Below are positions 28,730-39,271 of a DNA stretch of 64,000 bases, in pieces (the stretch's first letter is position 1; each line of letters starts with the position of its first letter). This DNA is from Halomonas sp. QHL1. Its GTDB lineage: Bacteria; Pseudomonadota; Gammaproteobacteria; Pseudomonadales; Halomonadaceae. The stretch is taken from positions 3,977,852 through 4,041,851 of the forward strand of contig NZ_MINL01000001.1 in the NCBI RefSeq assembly GCF_001882345.1, read 5' to 3'. The position numbers and the translations under genes were made by a program. The notes under the pieces were generated by a model. The model made no database searches and had not been told where the DNA came from. It was given only the letters and a program-made list of their open reading frames with translations.

Positions 28730-29053
28730 ATGACGCGGCCAAATATGCCCGATGAAGATGGTGATATTGCGGTGCAGTCAGCAGAGCCGGCGCTGGCGCA
28801 ACCACCGCTTTATAAGGTGGTACTTCATAATGACGATTACACGCCGATGGAATTTGTTATTGAAGTGCTGCAAGATTTTTTCAATTTGGATAGCGAGACG
28901 GCCGTTCAGATCATGCTCGCCGTACATACCCAGGGAAAGGGCACTTGTGGCGTGTTTACGCGCGATATAGCCGAAACAAAAAGCTATCAAGTAAACGAAT
29001 ACGCCCGTGAGTGTGAGCATCCGTTGATAAGTGATATTGAGGCCGCCAATTAG
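28730..29053 (+). CDS. clpS: ClpS, N-degron adaptor of ClpAP
   Basis: About 107 residues from 28730. It recognises proteins with N-terminal Leu, Phe, Tyr or Trp and delivers them to ClpA. The core [22 protein letters not shown] and the [19 protein letters not shown] segment match E. coli ClpS closely, including the NDDYTPM loop and the histidine and methionine that line the N-degron pocket. Start is uncertain: a GTG at 28652 would add 26 residues, and no start has a good ribosome site. The length from 28730 matches the 106-residue E. coli protein. It precedes clpA as in most gammaproteobacteria. Confidence 0.93.
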   Translation: MTRPNMPDEDGDIAVQSAEPALAQPPLYKVVLHNDDYTPMEFVIEVLQDFFNLDSETAVQIMLAVHTQGKGTCGVFTRDIAETKSYQVNEYARECEHPLISDIEAAN

Positions 29054-29192
29054 AAACGTTGAGAAATAATTGGTGGTGAGGCTTGCAACCATGCCATTTG
29101 TACCCGATGTTGAGAGTGCCGGTCGTTTAAACTGATCCGACGCAAGCCCTAGGTGGCGATACGCCCTAGGTAGTAGCGAAAAGGGGACTGCC

Positions 29193-31469
29193 ATGCTGAG
29201 CAAAGAACTTGAAATGACCCTGAACACGGCCTTCACCGTGGCGCGTTCAAAGCGCCATGAGTTCATGACCGTTGAGCACCTGCTGCTAGCGTTGCTAGAT
29301 AATGCCTCAGCGGTAGACGTTCTGAAGGCCTGTGGGGCTAACCTCGACAAGCTGCGGTCCGATCTGCAGGATTTTATTAACTCGACTACGCCACTGATTC
29401 CAGAAGGCCAGGGTGATCGCGAGACCCAGCCCACGCTTGGTTTTCAGCGTGTTTTACAGCGGGCGGTCTTCCACGTTCAGTCATCTGGTAAAAGCGAAGT
29501 CTCCGGCGCTAATGTGCTGGTAGCGATATTCTCCGAGCAAGAAAGCCAGGCGGTTTATTTCCTTAAGCAGCAGAGCGTTGCGCGGGTCGATGCGGTTAAC
29601 TATATCGCCCATGGTATCTCCAAAGTGGCTGGTCACGGGCCATCTCCCTCGCCCTCTTCATCAGAGAGTGAAGACGCGGAAGAGGGTGGAAGTGAGGGCG
29701 CTGCGCATCCGCTCACTGGTTACGCTACCAACCTGAACGAGCAAGCACGGCTGGGCAAAATTGATCCACTGATTGGTCGTGATCAAGAGCTTGAGCGCGT
29801 GGTGCAGATTCTTGCCCGGCGGCGCAAAAATAACCCGCTGTTAGTCGGTGAAGCGGGCGTGGGTAAAACCGCAGTGGCCGAAGGCCTCGCCAAGCGTATC
29901 GTTGAAGAAGACGTTCCCGATGTTATTGCCGATGCAGTGGTCTACTCACTGGACATGGGCGCGCTACTGGCCGGAACCAAGTACCGCGGTGACTTTGAAA
30001 AACGCCTTAAAAGTCTGCTGAGCGAACTGCGCAAGCAGCCTAACGCTGTACTCTTTATCGATGAAATTCACACCGTCATTGGTGCCGGTGCGGCGTCAGG
30101 CGGCGTGATGGATGCGTCTAACCTGCTCAAACCGCTGCTCTCCTCCGGTGAGTTGCGCTGCATAGGTTCGACCACGTTCCAAGAGTTCCGCGGCATCTTC
30201 GAGAAAGATCGTGCCCTGGCGCGGCGCTTCCAAAAAGTCGATGTGATGGCGCCGTCGGTGGACGACACCATCAAGATCCTCAAAGGGTTGCGTTCACGCT
30301 TTGAAGAGCACCACGAACTGAAGTACACCGATGGGGCGCTTGAAAGCGCAGCACGCTTAGCGGATCGCTACATCAATGACCGCTTCCTGCCCGACAAAGC
30401 GATTGATGTCATCGACGAGGCAGGGGCGCACCAGCGTCTGTTGCCGCCGGAAGTGCGTGCCAAGACGATCGATGTCGAACAAGTTGAAGCCGTGGTGGCC
30501 TCCATCGCACGTATTCCGCCGAAGAGCGTTTCAAGCTCCGACCGCAAGCTGCTCGAAAAGCTGGATCGTGACCTGAAAATGCTGGTGTTCGGTCAGGATG
30601 AGGCGATTGATAGTCTCTCTGCAGCCATTAAGCTGTCTCGGGCTGGGCTTAAATCCCCTGACAAGCCCGTCGGTAGCTTCCTGTTTGCAGGCCCCACCGG
30701 TGTGGGTAAAACCGAAGTGGCCAAACAGCTTGCGCATATCATGGGCATCGAGCTGGTGCGCTTTGATATGTCTGAGTACATGGAGCGCCACACCGTATCG
30801 CGCTTGATTGGTGCCCCGCCGGGTTACGTCGGTTACGACCAGGGTGGTCTGCTGACCGAAGCGGTGACTAAGCAGCCGCACTGTGTGCTGCTGTTGGATG
30901 AGATTGAGAAAGCGCACCCGGAAGTCTTTAACCTGCTACTGCAGGTCATGGATCACGGACGCTTAACGGATAACAATGGCCGCGAAGCGGACTTCCGCCA
31001 CGTTATCCTGATCATGACCTCTAACGCAGGTGCAGAGCAGGCGTCGCGCCGTTCGATTGGCTTCCAGCATCAAGACCACTCCACCGATGCCATGGAAGTG
31101 ATTCGTCGCACCTTCTCGCCGGAATTCCGCAACCGCCTGGATGGCATCATTCAGTTCCACGCGCTGCCGGTTTCGGTGGTACGCAATGTCGTCGACAAGT
31201 TCTTGATCGAGCTGCAGGCGCAACTGGACGAGAAACGTGTCCAGCTGGATGTGGACGACATGGCGCGGGATTGGCTGGCTGATAAAGGCTATGATCCTGA
31301 CATGGGCGCACGCCCAATGGCGCGCCTCATCCAGGAGAAACTGAAGAAGCCATTGGCCGAGATGATTCTGTTTGGCGAATTGGCGGACCAGGGCGGTATT
31401 GTTCACGTCAGCCTGGAAGAGGGCGAGTTGCACCTTTCCACAGAGACTGAAATGGCAGATGCGCCCTAA
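29193..31469 (+). CDS. clpA: ClpA, ATPase subunit of the ClpAP protease
   Basis: 758-residue AAA+ unfoldase. The N-domain (1 to about 145) docks ClpS. The first AAA module has Walker [10 protein letters not shown] (near 218) and Walker B VLFIDEIH; the second has GPTGVGKTE (near 500) and [11 protein letters not shown]. The ClpP-docking loop is intact as IGF, near residue 622, so it should pair with ClpP, encoded outside the window. A Ser/Glu-rich linker ([19 protein letters not shown]) separates the N-domain from the first module. Located 139 bases after clpS. Confidence 0.98.
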   Translation: MLSKELEMTLNTAFTVARSKRHEFMTVEHLLLALLDNASAVDVLKACGANLDKLRSDLQDFINSTTPLIPEGQGDRETQPTLGFQRVLQRAVFHVQSSGKSEVSGANVLVAIFSEQESQAVYFLKQQSVARVDAVNYIAHGISKVAGHGPSPSPSSSESEDAEEGGSEGAAHPLTGYATNLNEQARLGKIDPLIGRDQELERVVQILARRRKNNPLLVGEAGVGKTAVAEGLAKRIVEEDVPDVIADAVVYSLDMGALLAGTKYRGDFEKRLKSLLSELRKQPNAVLFIDEIHTVIGAGAASGGVMDASNLLKPLLSSGELRCIGSTTFQEFRGIFEKDRALARRFQKVDVMAPSVDDTIKILKGLRSRFEEHHELKYTDGALESAARLADRYINDRFLPDKAIDVIDEAGAHQRLLPPEVRAKTIDVEQVEAVVASIARIPPKSVSSSDRKLLEKLDRDLKMLVFGQDEAIDSLSAAIKLSRAGLKSPDKPVGSFLFAGPTGVGKTEVAKQLAHIMGIELVRFDMSEYMERHTVSRLIGAPPGYVGYDQGGLLTEAVTKQPHCVLLLDEIEKAHPEVFNLLLQVMDHGRLTDNNGREADFRHVILIMTSNAGAEQASRRSIGFQHQDHSTDAMEVIRRTFSPEFRNRLDGIIQFHALPVSVVRNVVDKFLIELQAQLDEKRVQLDVDDMARDWLADKGYDPDMGARPMARLIQEKLKKPLAEMILFGELADQGGIVHVSLEEGELHLSTETEMADAP

Positions 31470-31532
31470 AAAGGGCGCTAAGCCGCGCTAAAAGCCATCT
31501 CTTTAAAGCTCATGCTATATGCATAAAAACGC

Positions 31533-31566
31533 AGCGCCCTGTCATTGACGGGGCGTTGTCGTTTTT
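31533..31566 (+). terminator. Terminator of clpA
   Basis: CGCCCTGTCA pairs with TGACGGGGCG (one G-T pair) on a tight loop. The T run GTTTTT follows a few bases later. It lies in the convergent gap between clpA and infA. Confidence 0.75.
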
Positions 31567-31610
31567 AGTGAACCGCCATGGACGCTGAACGGCGCTGTAG
31601 TTGTAAACTA

Positions 31611-31638
31611 AGCTGTAGAAACTGAGTTGTAGTAACAG
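31611..31638. repeat. 14-bp tandem duplication between clpA and infA
   Basis: AGCTGTAGAAACTG at 31611-31624 is followed by AGTTGTAGTAACAG at 31625-31638 (11 of 14 identical). A further related GCTGTAGTTGTAA lies just to the left. Confidence 0.6.
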
Positions 31639-31673
31639 TTGAGGTCAGCCGAACGCGTTAACGGTGCAACGAC

Positions 31674-31892
31674 TTAGCGCGAACGGTAAACGATACGGCC
31701 TTTGGACAGGTCGTAAGGTGTCAGCTCTACTTTTACCTTGTCGCCGGTCAGAATGCGGATATAGTTTTTGCGCATTTTGCCGGAGATGTGAGCGGTAACA
31801 ACGTGACCGTTTTCCAGCTCAACCCGAAACATGGTGTTCGGAAGGGTATCGACGATAACGCCTTCCATTTCAATATGATCTTCGCGTGCCAT
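31674..31892 (-). CDS. infA: Translation initiation factor IF-1
   Basis: 72-residue OB-fold protein that occupies the A site of the 30S subunit during initiation. The sequence [19 protein letters not shown] through [13 protein letters not shown] is nearly identical to IF-1 of other gammaproteobacteria. It converges on clpA and lies downstream of bpt and aat on the same strand, an arrangement also seen in Pseudomonas. Confidence 0.98.
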   Translation of the reverse strand: MAREDHIEMEGVIVDTLPNTMFRVELENGHVVTAHISGKMRKNYIRILTGDKVKVELTPYDLSKGRIVYRSR

Positions 31893-32023
31893 ATAGGCAT
31901 GTCCTCACTGATGAGTTAGTAATGTAATAATCGGTCAGAAATTGAGTGCCGCAAGGTGGGCGCTCAAGAAACAGCGCTATATTGTGCCGTAAGCCCGCCG
32001 TCAAGGCAAAAAAGCTGGCATGT

Positions 32024-32758
32024 TTAGCGAATCAACGGCCGCCAATGGCGCCCATCGAGTATTTCCAATGGTGTGAAAGCCTGTTTGTAGCGCATCTTAC
32101 GGCACTCTTCGATCCAATACCCTAAATAAAGGTGCGGCAGCGCTTTTTCTCGGCTGAGCTCAATGAGCTGAAGAATAGCAAAGGTGCCTAGCGAACGCTT
32201 GTCCAGGTCCTCGCTAACGGCAAAGAAAGTGTAGATTGCCGAGAGTCCATGCTCCAGTTGGTCAAAGGCAGCTACACCGATCAATTCGTCGTCAAGGTAC
32301 ATCTCCATCAGATGGGCATAGGGCTCATCGAGGGTGAGAAAGGTACGGTACTGCTCGCGACTGGGAGGGTACATATCGCCGTCGGCATGGCGCTGGCGAA
32401 TGTAATTGGCGTAAAGAGTGTAGTGGGTTGATGCAAAGTGAGCGGGCACAACACGCACATTAATATCGGCGTTGCGGCGCCAAATTTTACGCTGGGTGCG
32501 GTTAGCCGCAAACTGTTCAACCGGAATGCGCACCGAGCGGCAGGCATTGCAACCCTCACAGTGAGGGCGGTATAGATGACGCCCACTACGACGAAACCCT
32601 AGCAGCGCCAGCGAGTCATATACGCCAGGGACGGGCGACTCCTGAGGGTCGAGAAACAGCGTTGTCGCTTCCCTGCCAGGCAAATAGCTACAGGCGTGCG
32701 GCACGGTAAGGAAAAAGCGCAAATCCCGCACCGGCCGACGCGGAGTGTTACTACTCAC
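32024..32758 (-). CDS. bpt: Aspartate/glutamate leucyltransferase Bpt (Ate1-like)
   Basis: 244-residue aminoacyl-tRNA-protein transferase of the Bpt family, which adds leucine from Leu-tRNA to N-terminal Asp or Glu and so creates a ClpS degron. The N-terminal cysteine pair HCEGCNACRSVRIPV (near residue 68) matches the metal-binding region of Ate1/Bpt, and the C-terminal LGYWIEECRKMRYKQAFTPLE is the conserved catalytic core. It sits with aat, clpS and clpA, and all four act in one pathway. Confidence 0.95.
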   Translation of the reverse strand: MSSNTPRRPVRDLRFFLTVPHACSYLPGREATTLFLDPQESPVPGVYDSLALLGFRRSGRHLYRPHCEGCNACRSVRIPVEQFAANRTQRKIWRRNADINVRVVPAHFASTHYTLYANYIRQRHADGDMYPPSREQYRTFLTLDEPYAHLMEMYLDDELIGVAAFDQLEHGLSAIYTFFAVSEDLDKRSLGTFAILQLIELSREKALPHLYLGYWIEECRKMRYKQAFTPLEILDGRHWRPLIR

Positions 32759-32794
32759 AGCTTGCCTCCTGGGTAAAACAGAATAAATTCAACA

Positions 32795-33541
32795 CTATGC
32801 ATTACCCTCGGCGGCAATCGCGTTAAGCCAGAGGGATGCGGGAACAGTGGGTGCCTCAGTAGGTGATGTGGTCAACGTAAACGCCTTATCGGGTAACCAG
32901 TTTTTAAGATAGTTGATGAATGCCTCGCGAGCGACTGTAATAGCGCCCAGGCTTGCCAGATGGGGCGTGTGCATTTGGCAGTCAATGAGTTTACCGCCAT
33001 GTTCACGCATGGCCCGGACGAGATGGGCCAGCGCCACCTTCGAGGCATCTGGGGCGCGGGAGAACATCGACTCGCCAAAAAATACCGGTCCCATGGCGAC
33101 GCCATACAGCCCGCCCACCAATTGGCCGTGTTGATGGACTTCGATGCTATGGGCAATGCCGAGGGCGTGTAGCAGGCCGTAGGCATCGCGCATTTCCTCT
33201 GTGATCCAGGTGCCCGCTTCTTCACCACGTGGAGCGGCGCAGGCCTGAATCACCTGGTCGAAGTGTTGATCCAGGGTGATATGAAAGCCACCATGGCGTA
33301 ATCGTTTAGTAAGGCTACGATGCTGCTTAAATTGCTCAGGTAGGAGTATCATGCGCGGGTCTGGACTCCACCACAAAATGGGGTCGTCGTCGCTGAACCA
33401 GGGAAATATGCCCTGCCGATAGGCTTCTACCAGCCAAACGGGCGAGAGCTCCCCACCGGCGGCCAGCAGGCCGTTGGGGGAGGCCAGGGCCCTAGAGGTA
33501 GTTGGAAAGTTAGGATGTGGCGAGGAAAGCCAAGGTAGCAT
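32795..33541 (-). CDS. aat: Leucyl/phenylalanyl-tRNA-protein transferase Aat
   Basis: 248-residue enzyme that adds Leu or Phe from tRNA to proteins with an N-terminal Arg or Lys. The N-terminal NGLLAAGGELSPVWLVEAYRQGIFPWF and WWSPDPRMIL are the family hallmarks, and HSIEVHQHGQLVGGLYGVAMG with FFGESMFS forms the active-site core. The product is a type-2 N-degron for ClpS-ClpAP. It heads the aat-bpt-infA direction and lies divergent to ftsK. Confidence 0.97.
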   Translation of the reverse strand: MLPWLSSPHPNFPTTSRALASPNGLLAAGGELSPVWLVEAYRQGIFPWFSDDDPILWWSPDPRMILLPEQFKQHRSLTKRLRHGGFHITLDQHFDQVIQACAAPRGEEAGTWITEEMRDAYGLLHALGIAHSIEVHQHGQLVGGLYGVAMGPVFFGESMFSRAPDASKVALAHLVRAMREHGGKLIDCQMHTPHLASLGAITVAREAFINYLKNWLPDKAFTLTTSPTEAPTVPASLWLNAIAAEGNA

Positions 33542-33672
33542 TACTTGCTCCTGTTACGACGTTCTTGTACTGAACGCTTTACGATAGCCTCTGTGACGGC
33601 GGAAGGATGCTCGGTATCATGCAAACTCGCAAGTGGATTAAAGACGCCATTGAGGTGTAAAGGGAGAGTCGC

Positions 33673-36600
33673 TTGAAAGTGAATAAAGCAGTAAACAAGC
33701 GAACGCAGCGTAGCGCGCGTCAAACACCATCATCGGCTTCATCTGCGCGCGTTAACGCCGCAAAGGATAAGGCTCGTCGTTTTGGCCTGCGCTTACAAGG
33801 CTCCGTGCGCGAAGGCGTAGTGGTGATTCTGCTGGCGCTGTGTGTTTTCTTATTATTAGCGCTATTTAGTTACCAACCCTCTGATCCAGGCTGGTCTTAT
33901 CAGGGCCCAGAGACAGATGTGGGTAACTGGATGGGGCAAGTAGGCGCGTGGCTGGCCGATGTTCTCTATTCACTGCTTGGCGCCAGTGCGTTGTGGTGGC
34001 CGGGTATGTTCGGCTTTGCCGCCTGGTGGCTGATTCGCTCACGCCAGGTGCGTTTTGAGCTCGACCCGGTGGCTATTGCTGTCCATGCGGGTGGTTTAGT
34101 GCTACTTATTTTTGGCACCACCATGTTAGGCGCGCTGCACTTTTATCACCCTGAGAGCATGCTGCCCTATGCCTCCGGCGGTATTTTGGGCGAAGGGTTG
34201 GTCGGTGCGTTAAGGCCTTTAGTGGGTAGTGGTGGCGTTGGATTAATCGCCGCAGCGTTAATTTTAAGCGGCTTTCCGCTGTTTAGCGGTATGTCCTGGT
34301 TGCAAGTGGCAGATGAGCTCGGCAAGCGACTATGTCGCCTGGGTGGCTGGTTATCGGCACGGCGTCAAGCGAACCGTATGCGCGCTGCTCAGCGAGCAGC
34401 TGCCAAACCGGCGCCCAAGCCTCAAGCACCTGAAGCTAAGTCCTCAGTAGCTTCGACTCCACTAGCTACGTCTCCAGTAGCTCCCGAAGCTGCACCGGCA
34501 GAGGTGAAGCCCGCTGCAGAGCCAGTAGGCAAAAGCCCCAGTGGCCGCGAACGCCGTGAGCCAGGCTTCTCTGTGCCACTTTCCAGCAGTGAGACGACGG
34601 ATACATCAATTCCCTGGGAAGCCGCGGCGTTTTCAAGCAATAAGCATGTGCCTGCTAAAACACCCGCACCCATCTCATCAACACCTATCTCAACGACACC
34701 TACGGAGCCAACGGTCACAGCGCCTGCAACAGTGACGCCGGAGGCTAAAACCGCAGAAGAGACGGAAGCGGCGGCCACCCCGGCGCCGCGAGAAAATGCC
34801 TTTGTCCAGTCACAGCCACCGTCGGCAGCGCCTGAGGTTCAAGAGCCTGAGACCGATGATGAACCCAATGAAGCCGACACCTCCTTCCCGCTGCGTGCAA
34901 CTCGCCAAGAAGAGCCTGCGCCTGCCGCCAGTAGCTTCTTTGCCAGCGATGAAGCGGCCGTTGAGCGTCGCAGTGAGCCATCACTCACCGCTGACCCCAG
35001 CAACAATGAGGCCGAGCCGCGTGTTGGTGAGCCCCGTATCGGCGCAACTGCGGAGCCCACACGTAAACCTGAACGTGTAGCAGAGGTAGTGCCAGAGCCG
35101 GTGTGGGACGATGAAGAGATGGATGATGAGCTGTATGCGCAAGACCGCGATAGCGAAGCGCACGCAATGGCCACTCCGCCGCCCACTCCAGCCCCAGCAC
35201 GCCAGGAACCGAGCTTCGAGCCCGATGCAAGCACGCCAGAATCGGATGAGGGCCCCGCCCTGTGGACCGTGGAGCATTTGCAGAGCCAGCGGCCTGCTTT
35301 TGAAACGATGGATGAGCCAGAAGGCGATGTACCAAGCCTGCAGCTGCTGACACCCGCAGAGCCTCATCAGCCCAATTATAGCGACGAGCAGTTGGCCGAT
35401 ATGGCCGAGTTGCTTGAAGTGCGGCTGCGCGAATACGGCGTTAAAGCGGAAGTGGTGGATACTTGGCCTGGGCCGGTAATCACCCGCTTTGAGATCAAGC
35501 CCGCTGCGGGCGTCAAAGTGTCCAAAATCAGTAACCTTGCCAAAGACCTGGCGCGCTCACTGATGGTGAAAAGCGTGCGTGTGGTCGAGGTTATTCCGGG
35601 GCGTCCCACGGTGGGGATTGAAATACCCAATCCCAACCGCGCGATGATCCGCCTGCGCGAAGTGATTGACTCCGACCGTTACCAGCAGGAGACCTCGCCG
35701 CTGACCATGGCGTTAGGCCAAGATATTGGCGGCAGCCCAGTGGTGGCCAACCTGGGCAAGATGCCCCACCTGTTAGTAGCCGGTACCACCGGGTCGGGTA
35801 AGTCGGTGGGCGTCAACGCCATGCTGATCTCGATGCTGCTGAAAGCCAAGCCCAGCGAGCTAAAGCTGATCATGGTCGACCCGAAAATGCTGGAGCTGTC
35901 GGTGTATGACGGCATTCCCCATCTGCTGGCGCCCGTGGTCACCGATATGAAAGAGGCGGCCAACAGCCTGCGCTGGTGTGTGGCCGAGATGGAGCGCCGC
36001 TACAAGCTGATGGCGGCCATGGGGGTGCGTAACATCGCAGGCTTCAATGGTCGCTTGGATGAAGCGGAGCGCGCCGGTGCCCAAGTGGCCGACCCGCTCT
36101 GGGAACCGCAGCCCTGGGAAGTGCATCAACCGCATCCGGTGTTGGAGAAGCTGCCCTACATCGTCGTGGTGATCGACGAGTTTGCCGATATGTTTATGAT
36201 CGTCGGCAAAAAGGTCGAAGAGTTGATTGCCCGTCTAGCGCAAAAGGCGCGCGCCGCGGGTATCCATTTGATTCTGGCTACCCAGCGCCCCTCGGTGGAC
36301 GTTGTGACTGGCTTGATCAAAGCTAACATCCCTTCGCGGATGGCGTTTCAGGTCTCCTCCAGAATTGATTCGCGCACCATTCTTGACCAGGGCGGCGCTG
36401 AAAGCCTGTTGGGACACGGTGATATGCTCTACCTGCCCGCTGGTTCTGGGCCACCTAACCGTATCCACGGTGCCTTCGTGGATGATGACGAAGTACACCG
36501 GGTGGTCGATGACTGGAAGCGCCGCGGCGCACCTGAATATATCGAGGAGATTCTTTCTGGTGGCGTATCTGCCGATGCCTTAACCGGCCTTGAGGCTGAA

Positions 36601-36825
36601 GGGGGCGATGGCGACGATGCGGAGCAGGACGCGCTCTACGATGAAGCCGTGCAGTTTGTCACTGAAACCCGCAAGGCCTCGATTTCTGCCGTGCAGCGTC
36701 GTTTTAAGATCGGCTATAACCGAGCCGCCCGCCTGGTTGAGGCCATGGAGGGCGCCGGAGTGGTGACGTCTATGGGCTCTAACGGTGCGCGGGAAGTGCT
36801 TGCGCCGCCCCCGGTGGGCCACTAA
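33673..36825 (+). CDS. ftsK: DNA translocase FtsK
   Basis: 1050-residue septal DNA pump that clears and aligns the chromosome terminus and activates XerCD at dif. A basic tail leads into four membrane helices (about residues 45-215). A low-complexity linker rich in Pro, Ala, Glu, Ser and Thr follows (about 235-560). The motor has Walker [12 protein letters not shown] near residue 703 and Walker [13 protein letters not shown]. The C-terminal gamma winged helix (about 990-1045) reads KOPS. The start is TTG at 33673, with GGGAGAG just before it. lolA and rarA follow, as in E. coli and Pseudomonas. Confidence 0.96.
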   Translation: MKVNKAVNKRTQRSARQTPSSASSARVNAAKDKARRFGLRLQGSVREGVVVILLALCVFLLLALFSYQPSDPGWSYQGPETDVGNWMGQVGAWLADVLYSLLGASALWWPGMFGFAAWWLIRSRQVRFELDPVAIAVHAGGLVLLIFGTTMLGALHFYHPESMLPYASGGILGEGLVGALRPLVGSGGVGLIAAALILSGFPLFSGMSWLQVADELGKRLCRLGGWLSARRQANRMRAAQRAAAKPAPKPQAPEAKSSVASTPLATSPVAPEAAPAEVKPAAEPVGKSPSGRERREPGFSVPLSSSETTDTSIPWEAAAFSSNKHVPAKTPAPISSTPISTTPTEPTVTAPATVTPEAKTAEETEAAATPAPRENAFVQSQPPSAAPEVQEPETDDEPNEADTSFPLRATRQEEPAPAASSFFASDEAAVERRSEPSLTADPSNNEAEPRVGEPRIGATAEPTRKPERVAEVVPEPVWDDEEMDDELYAQDRDSEAHAMATPPPTPAPARQEPSFEPDASTPESDEGPALWTVEHLQSQRPAFETMDEPEGDVPSLQLLTPAEPHQPNYSDEQLADMAELLEVRLREYGVKAEVVDTWPGPVITRFEIKPAAGVKVSKISNLAKDLARSLMVKSVRVVEVIPGRPTVGIEIPNPNRAMIRLREVIDSDRYQQETSPLTMALGQDIGGSPVVANLGKMPHLLVAGTTGSGKSVGVNAMLISMLLKAKPSELKLIMVDPKMLELSVYDGIPHLLAPVVTDMKEAANSLRWCVAEMERRYKLMAAMGVRNIAGFNGRLDEAERAGAQVADPLWEPQPWEVHQPHPVLEKLPYIVVVIDEFADMFMIVGKKVEELIARLAQKARAAGIHLILATQRPSVDVVTGLIKANIPSRMAFQVSSRIDSRTILDQGGAESLLGHGDMLYLPAGSGPPNRIHGAFVDDDEVHRVVDDWKRRGAPEYIEEILSGGVSADALTGLEAEGGDGDDAEQDALYDEAVQFVTETRKASISAVQRRFKIGYNRAARLVEAMEGAGVVTSMGSNGAREVLAPPPVGH

Positions 36826-36865
36826 CCGCTTGGTATAGAGCGCAATTATGCAATAAGCGTGAAAG

Positions 36866-36896
36866 TAGCGCCGCAGGTGAAACCCTGCGGCGCTTT
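36866..36896 (+). terminator. Hairpin after ftsK, weak terminator
   Basis: AGCGCCGCAGG pairs with CCTGCGGCGCT around a short A-rich loop. The T run is only CTTT, so read-through into lolA is plausible. Confidence 0.6.
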
Positions 36897-36949
36897 GCAC
36901 GTCTTAGTGACACATGGACGGTTAAACCGACCTCACTGCTTAATTTTTA

Positions 36950-36988
36950 AGCAACAGTTTTGAGCAACAGTTATTGGCAACGGTTGCC
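36950..36988. repeat. 13-bp tandem triplication upstream of lolA
   Basis: AGCAACAGTTTTG, AGCAACAGTTATT and GGCAACGGTTGCC lie head to tail and end 12 bases before the lolA ATG, directly next to its ribosome-binding site AGGGAGA. Confidence 0.9.
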
Positions 36989-37000
36989 TAGGGAGAACAT

Positions 37001-37651
37001 ATGCGCGATACGCAAACAAAACGCACTTCACAACTGGCATTTGCGGCCAGCGCTTTGGGTTTAACATTTGGTGCTCCCGCTTGGGCGGAGGACGCTGCCG
37101 AACGCTTGACCGAGCGCCTCGACCCACTTGAGCGCTATCAAGCGGCTTTTGAGCAGCAGATTCTTGATGGCAGCGGCGAGCGTCTACAAAGCGCGCGCGG
37201 CGAGATGTGGTTATCCCGCCCCGGTATGCTGCGTTGGGAAGTGGAAGCGCCGTACTCTCAAACCGTGGTTTCCGACGGCGAAGATGTGTATATGTACGAT
37301 CCCGACCTTGAACAAGTCACCGTTCAAGAGATGGATGATCGGGTAACCCATACCCCTGCGTTATTGCTGTCGGGAAGCGTTGACGATTTAACCGAAAGTT
37401 ATGAGGTTTTCTACGAGCAGGATGGGGGAGAAGATGTCTTTACCCTGGTGCCTATCTCTGCCGATACGCTGTTCGAAGAGTTAAGCATGGTGTTTGATGC
37501 TGACACGTTAACCGAGCTGTGGATGAAGGACAGCACCGGCCAGCGCACCGCGATTACCTTTAGTAATATTACCCTCAATGGCAATATTGAGCGGGGCATG
37601 TTCGACTTCGAGATCCCCGAAGGTACCGATGTTATCCGCGAAGAGCTCTAA
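37001..37651 (+). CDS. lolA: Outer-membrane lipoprotein carrier protein LolA
   Basis: 216-residue periplasmic chaperone that takes lipoproteins from LolCDE to LolB. A Sec signal peptide ends at APAWA (about residue 28). The mature N-terminus DPLERYQAAFEQQILDGSGE and the MWLSRPGMLRWEVEAPYSQTVVSDGEDVYMYDPDLEQV block are typical LolA. An AGGGAGA site precedes the ATG. It is positioned between ftsK and rarA, as is usual for this gene. Confidence 0.96.
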   Translation: MRDTQTKRTSQLAFAASALGLTFGAPAWAEDAAERLTERLDPLERYQAAFEQQILDGSGERLQSARGEMWLSRPGMLRWEVEAPYSQTVVSDGEDVYMYDPDLEQVTVQEMDDRVTHTPALLLSGSVDDLTESYEVFYEQDGGEDVFTLVPISADTLFEELSMVFDADTLTELWMKDSTGQRTAITFSNITLNGNIERGMFDFEIPEGTDVIREEL

Positions 37652-37673
37652 TTAAGGACTCTAAATAAGCACT
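37648..37673. repeat. 13-bp tandem duplication over the lolA stop
   Basis: CTAATTAAGGACT at 37648-37660 is followed by CTAAATAAGCACT at 37661-37673 (11 of 13 identical). The first copy contains the lolA stop codon; the second copy adds more stop codons. Confidence 0.75.
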
Positions 37674-37698
37674 GTAACCAAGCGGTAGAGTGAACCAT

Positions 37699-37728
37699 CA
37701 GATCAGGCGCCTTAGGGCGCCTGATCTG
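37699..37728. terminator. Perfect 13-bp hairpin over the rarA stop codon
   Basis: CAGATCAGGCGCC (37699-37711) pairs perfectly with GGCGCCTGATCTG (37716-37728) around TTAG, whose TTA is the complement of the rarA stop. No T run follows on either strand, so this is either a convergent terminator lacking a U tract or an mRNA 3'-end stabiliser. Confidence 0.6.
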
Positions 37729-39046
37729 CTTCCTGGTCAAGTTTTTCCCGCCACGCCATTATTTCCCCAAAGCGTTTCTCCTGACCCAACGAACTCGGCT
37801 TGAAGAAGGTGGCTTTAGGCAGCTCTTCAGGCCAGCAGTCGTGGGCGCTACCCGCCGGGTAGCCGTCTGGCTCGCTGTGCGCATAGCGATACCCCTCGCC
37901 ATGACCCAACTGCTCCATCAGCTTAGTGGGGGCATTGCGCAGGTATGTCGGTACCTCTACCTGGGGTTGCTGGCGCACGTACTGCTTGGCTTCACTCCAG
38001 GCGCGGTCGACGCGATTGCTCTTGGGTGCCACGGCTAAATGAATTGCCGCATGAGCAATCGCTCGCTGACCTTCGTAATCGCCCAGGCGTAAATAGGCAT
38101 CCCAGGCGGCAATCACCAGCGGTAGCGCGCGAGGGTCGGCATTGCCGACATCTTCTGAGGCAATCGCGGTCAGCCTGCGCACCACGTCCAACGGGTCACC
38201 GCCGCCCTGCATAAAGCGGGCCATATACAGTAGCGCAGCATTGGGGCGTGAAGAGCGTATCGATTTATGAATCGCCGAAAGCAGGTCGTAATAGGCGTCA
38301 CCCTGCTTATCGAAAGCGCTGGCCTGATGGCCGATCACATCGGCGAGTACCTCTTTATGCAGCACTTCGCGGCCCGCTTCCTGGGTGGCGAAATCACAGG
38401 CGGTTTCCAGTAGCCCCAGCGCCCGGCGGGCATCGCCAGCACTGGCGTGTGCCAGGGCGGTTAACACCTCGTCATCCACCTGAATGTCACGCTTGCCCAG
38501 CCCGCGCTCAACATCGCTGAGGGCCTGGCGCATCACCGTGATGAGTTCCTCTTGGCTGAGCGACTTCAGCACGTAAACCCGTGCGCGAGAGAGCAGCGCC
38601 GAATTGACTTCAAAGGAGGGATTTTCGGTGGTAGCACCAATCAGGGTTAACAGCCCCGACTCGACATGGGGCAATAGAGCGTCCTGCTGACTCTTGTTGA
38701 GTCGATGAATCTCATCTAAAAAGAGGATAACCGTGGATGACATCTGTTGGGCGCGTTCCACCACGGCGCGAATCTCTTTCACCCCGGCCATTACCGCGCT
38801 GAGGTGCTCCAGATGGGCCTGGGAAGCTCTGGCTAATAGCTCTGCCAGCGTGGTTTTGCCAACCCCTGGCGGTCCCCAAAGAATCATGGAGCGGACGACG
38901 CCTGATTCCGCCATGCGGCGTAGGGGTTTGTCGGGTCCCACCAGCGCCTGCTGTCCCACGTAATCGTCCAACTGGCGTGGACGCATACGAAAGGCTAACG
39001 GGGCGTCTTCAGCAGGTGTCGCCTGGGCGCTATCAAAAAGATCCAT
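37712..39046 (-). CDS. rarA: Replication-associated recombination protein RarA (MgsA)
   Basis: 444-residue AAA+ ATPase related to clamp loaders. It acts at stalled replication forks. Walker A is [12 protein letters not shown] near residue 60, and Walker B with the WRNIP/RarA motif is [20 protein letters not shown] near 108. Sensor 1 ([14 protein letters not shown]) and the C-terminal tetramerisation domain ([10 protein letters not shown], then [15 protein letters not shown]) are intact. It converges with lolA; the two stops lie 61 bases apart. Confidence 0.97.
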   Translation of the reverse strand: MDLFDSAQATPAEDAPLAFRMRPRQLDDYVGQQALVGPDKPLRRMAESGVVRSMILWGPPGVGKTTLAELLARASQAHLEHLSAVMAGVKEIRAVVERAQQMSSTVILFLDEIHRLNKSQQDALLPHVESGLLTLIGATTENPSFEVNSALLSRARVYVLKSLSQEELITVMRQALSDVERGLGKRDIQVDDEVLTALAHASAGDARRALGLLETACDFATQEAGREVLHKEVLADVIGHQASAFDKQGDAYYDLLSAIHKSIRSSRPNAALLYMARFMQGGGDPLDVVRRLTAIASEDVGNADPRALPLVIAAWDAYLRLGDYEGQRAIAHAAIHLAVAPKSNRVDRAWSEAKQYVRQQPQVEVPTYLRNAPTKLMEQLGHGEGYRYAHSEPDGYPAGSAHDCWPEELPKATFFKPSSLGQEKRFGEIMAWREKLDQEADQAP

Positions 39047-39212
39047 GTGAGCTTCCGTTGCAAATCAGTGCGTTGAACTAAAAATCGCCAACAAGTGTTA
39101 GTGGTAAACCGCGCCTTAGCGAACTACCTTTGGCGTAACCTATCAGAAAGATACACTTGCTAGGATAACGCTAGAGGGGCATTGTCTATGATAACCCCAC
39201 GCGCTTATTATC

Positions 39213-39248
39213 GCATGCCGTCAACTATTAAGGCTTGACGGTAGGCAT
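39213..39248. repeat. Imperfect inverted repeat upstream of the hemerythrin-like gene
   Basis: CCGTCAA (39218) pairs with TTGACGG (39235) across a 10-nt loop; outside it GCATG on the left pairs with CATGa on the right with a 4-nt bulge. It lies 25-60 bases upstream of the ATG. It may be an operator or an mRNA hairpin. Confidence 0.45.
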
Positions 39249-39271
39249 GACAAAATAAAGGAGACAGTTCG

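Noticed and set aside
36866..36896. Strong terminator isolating lolA from ftsK
   Set aside because: The stem is good but the T run is too short. Called only a weak terminator.
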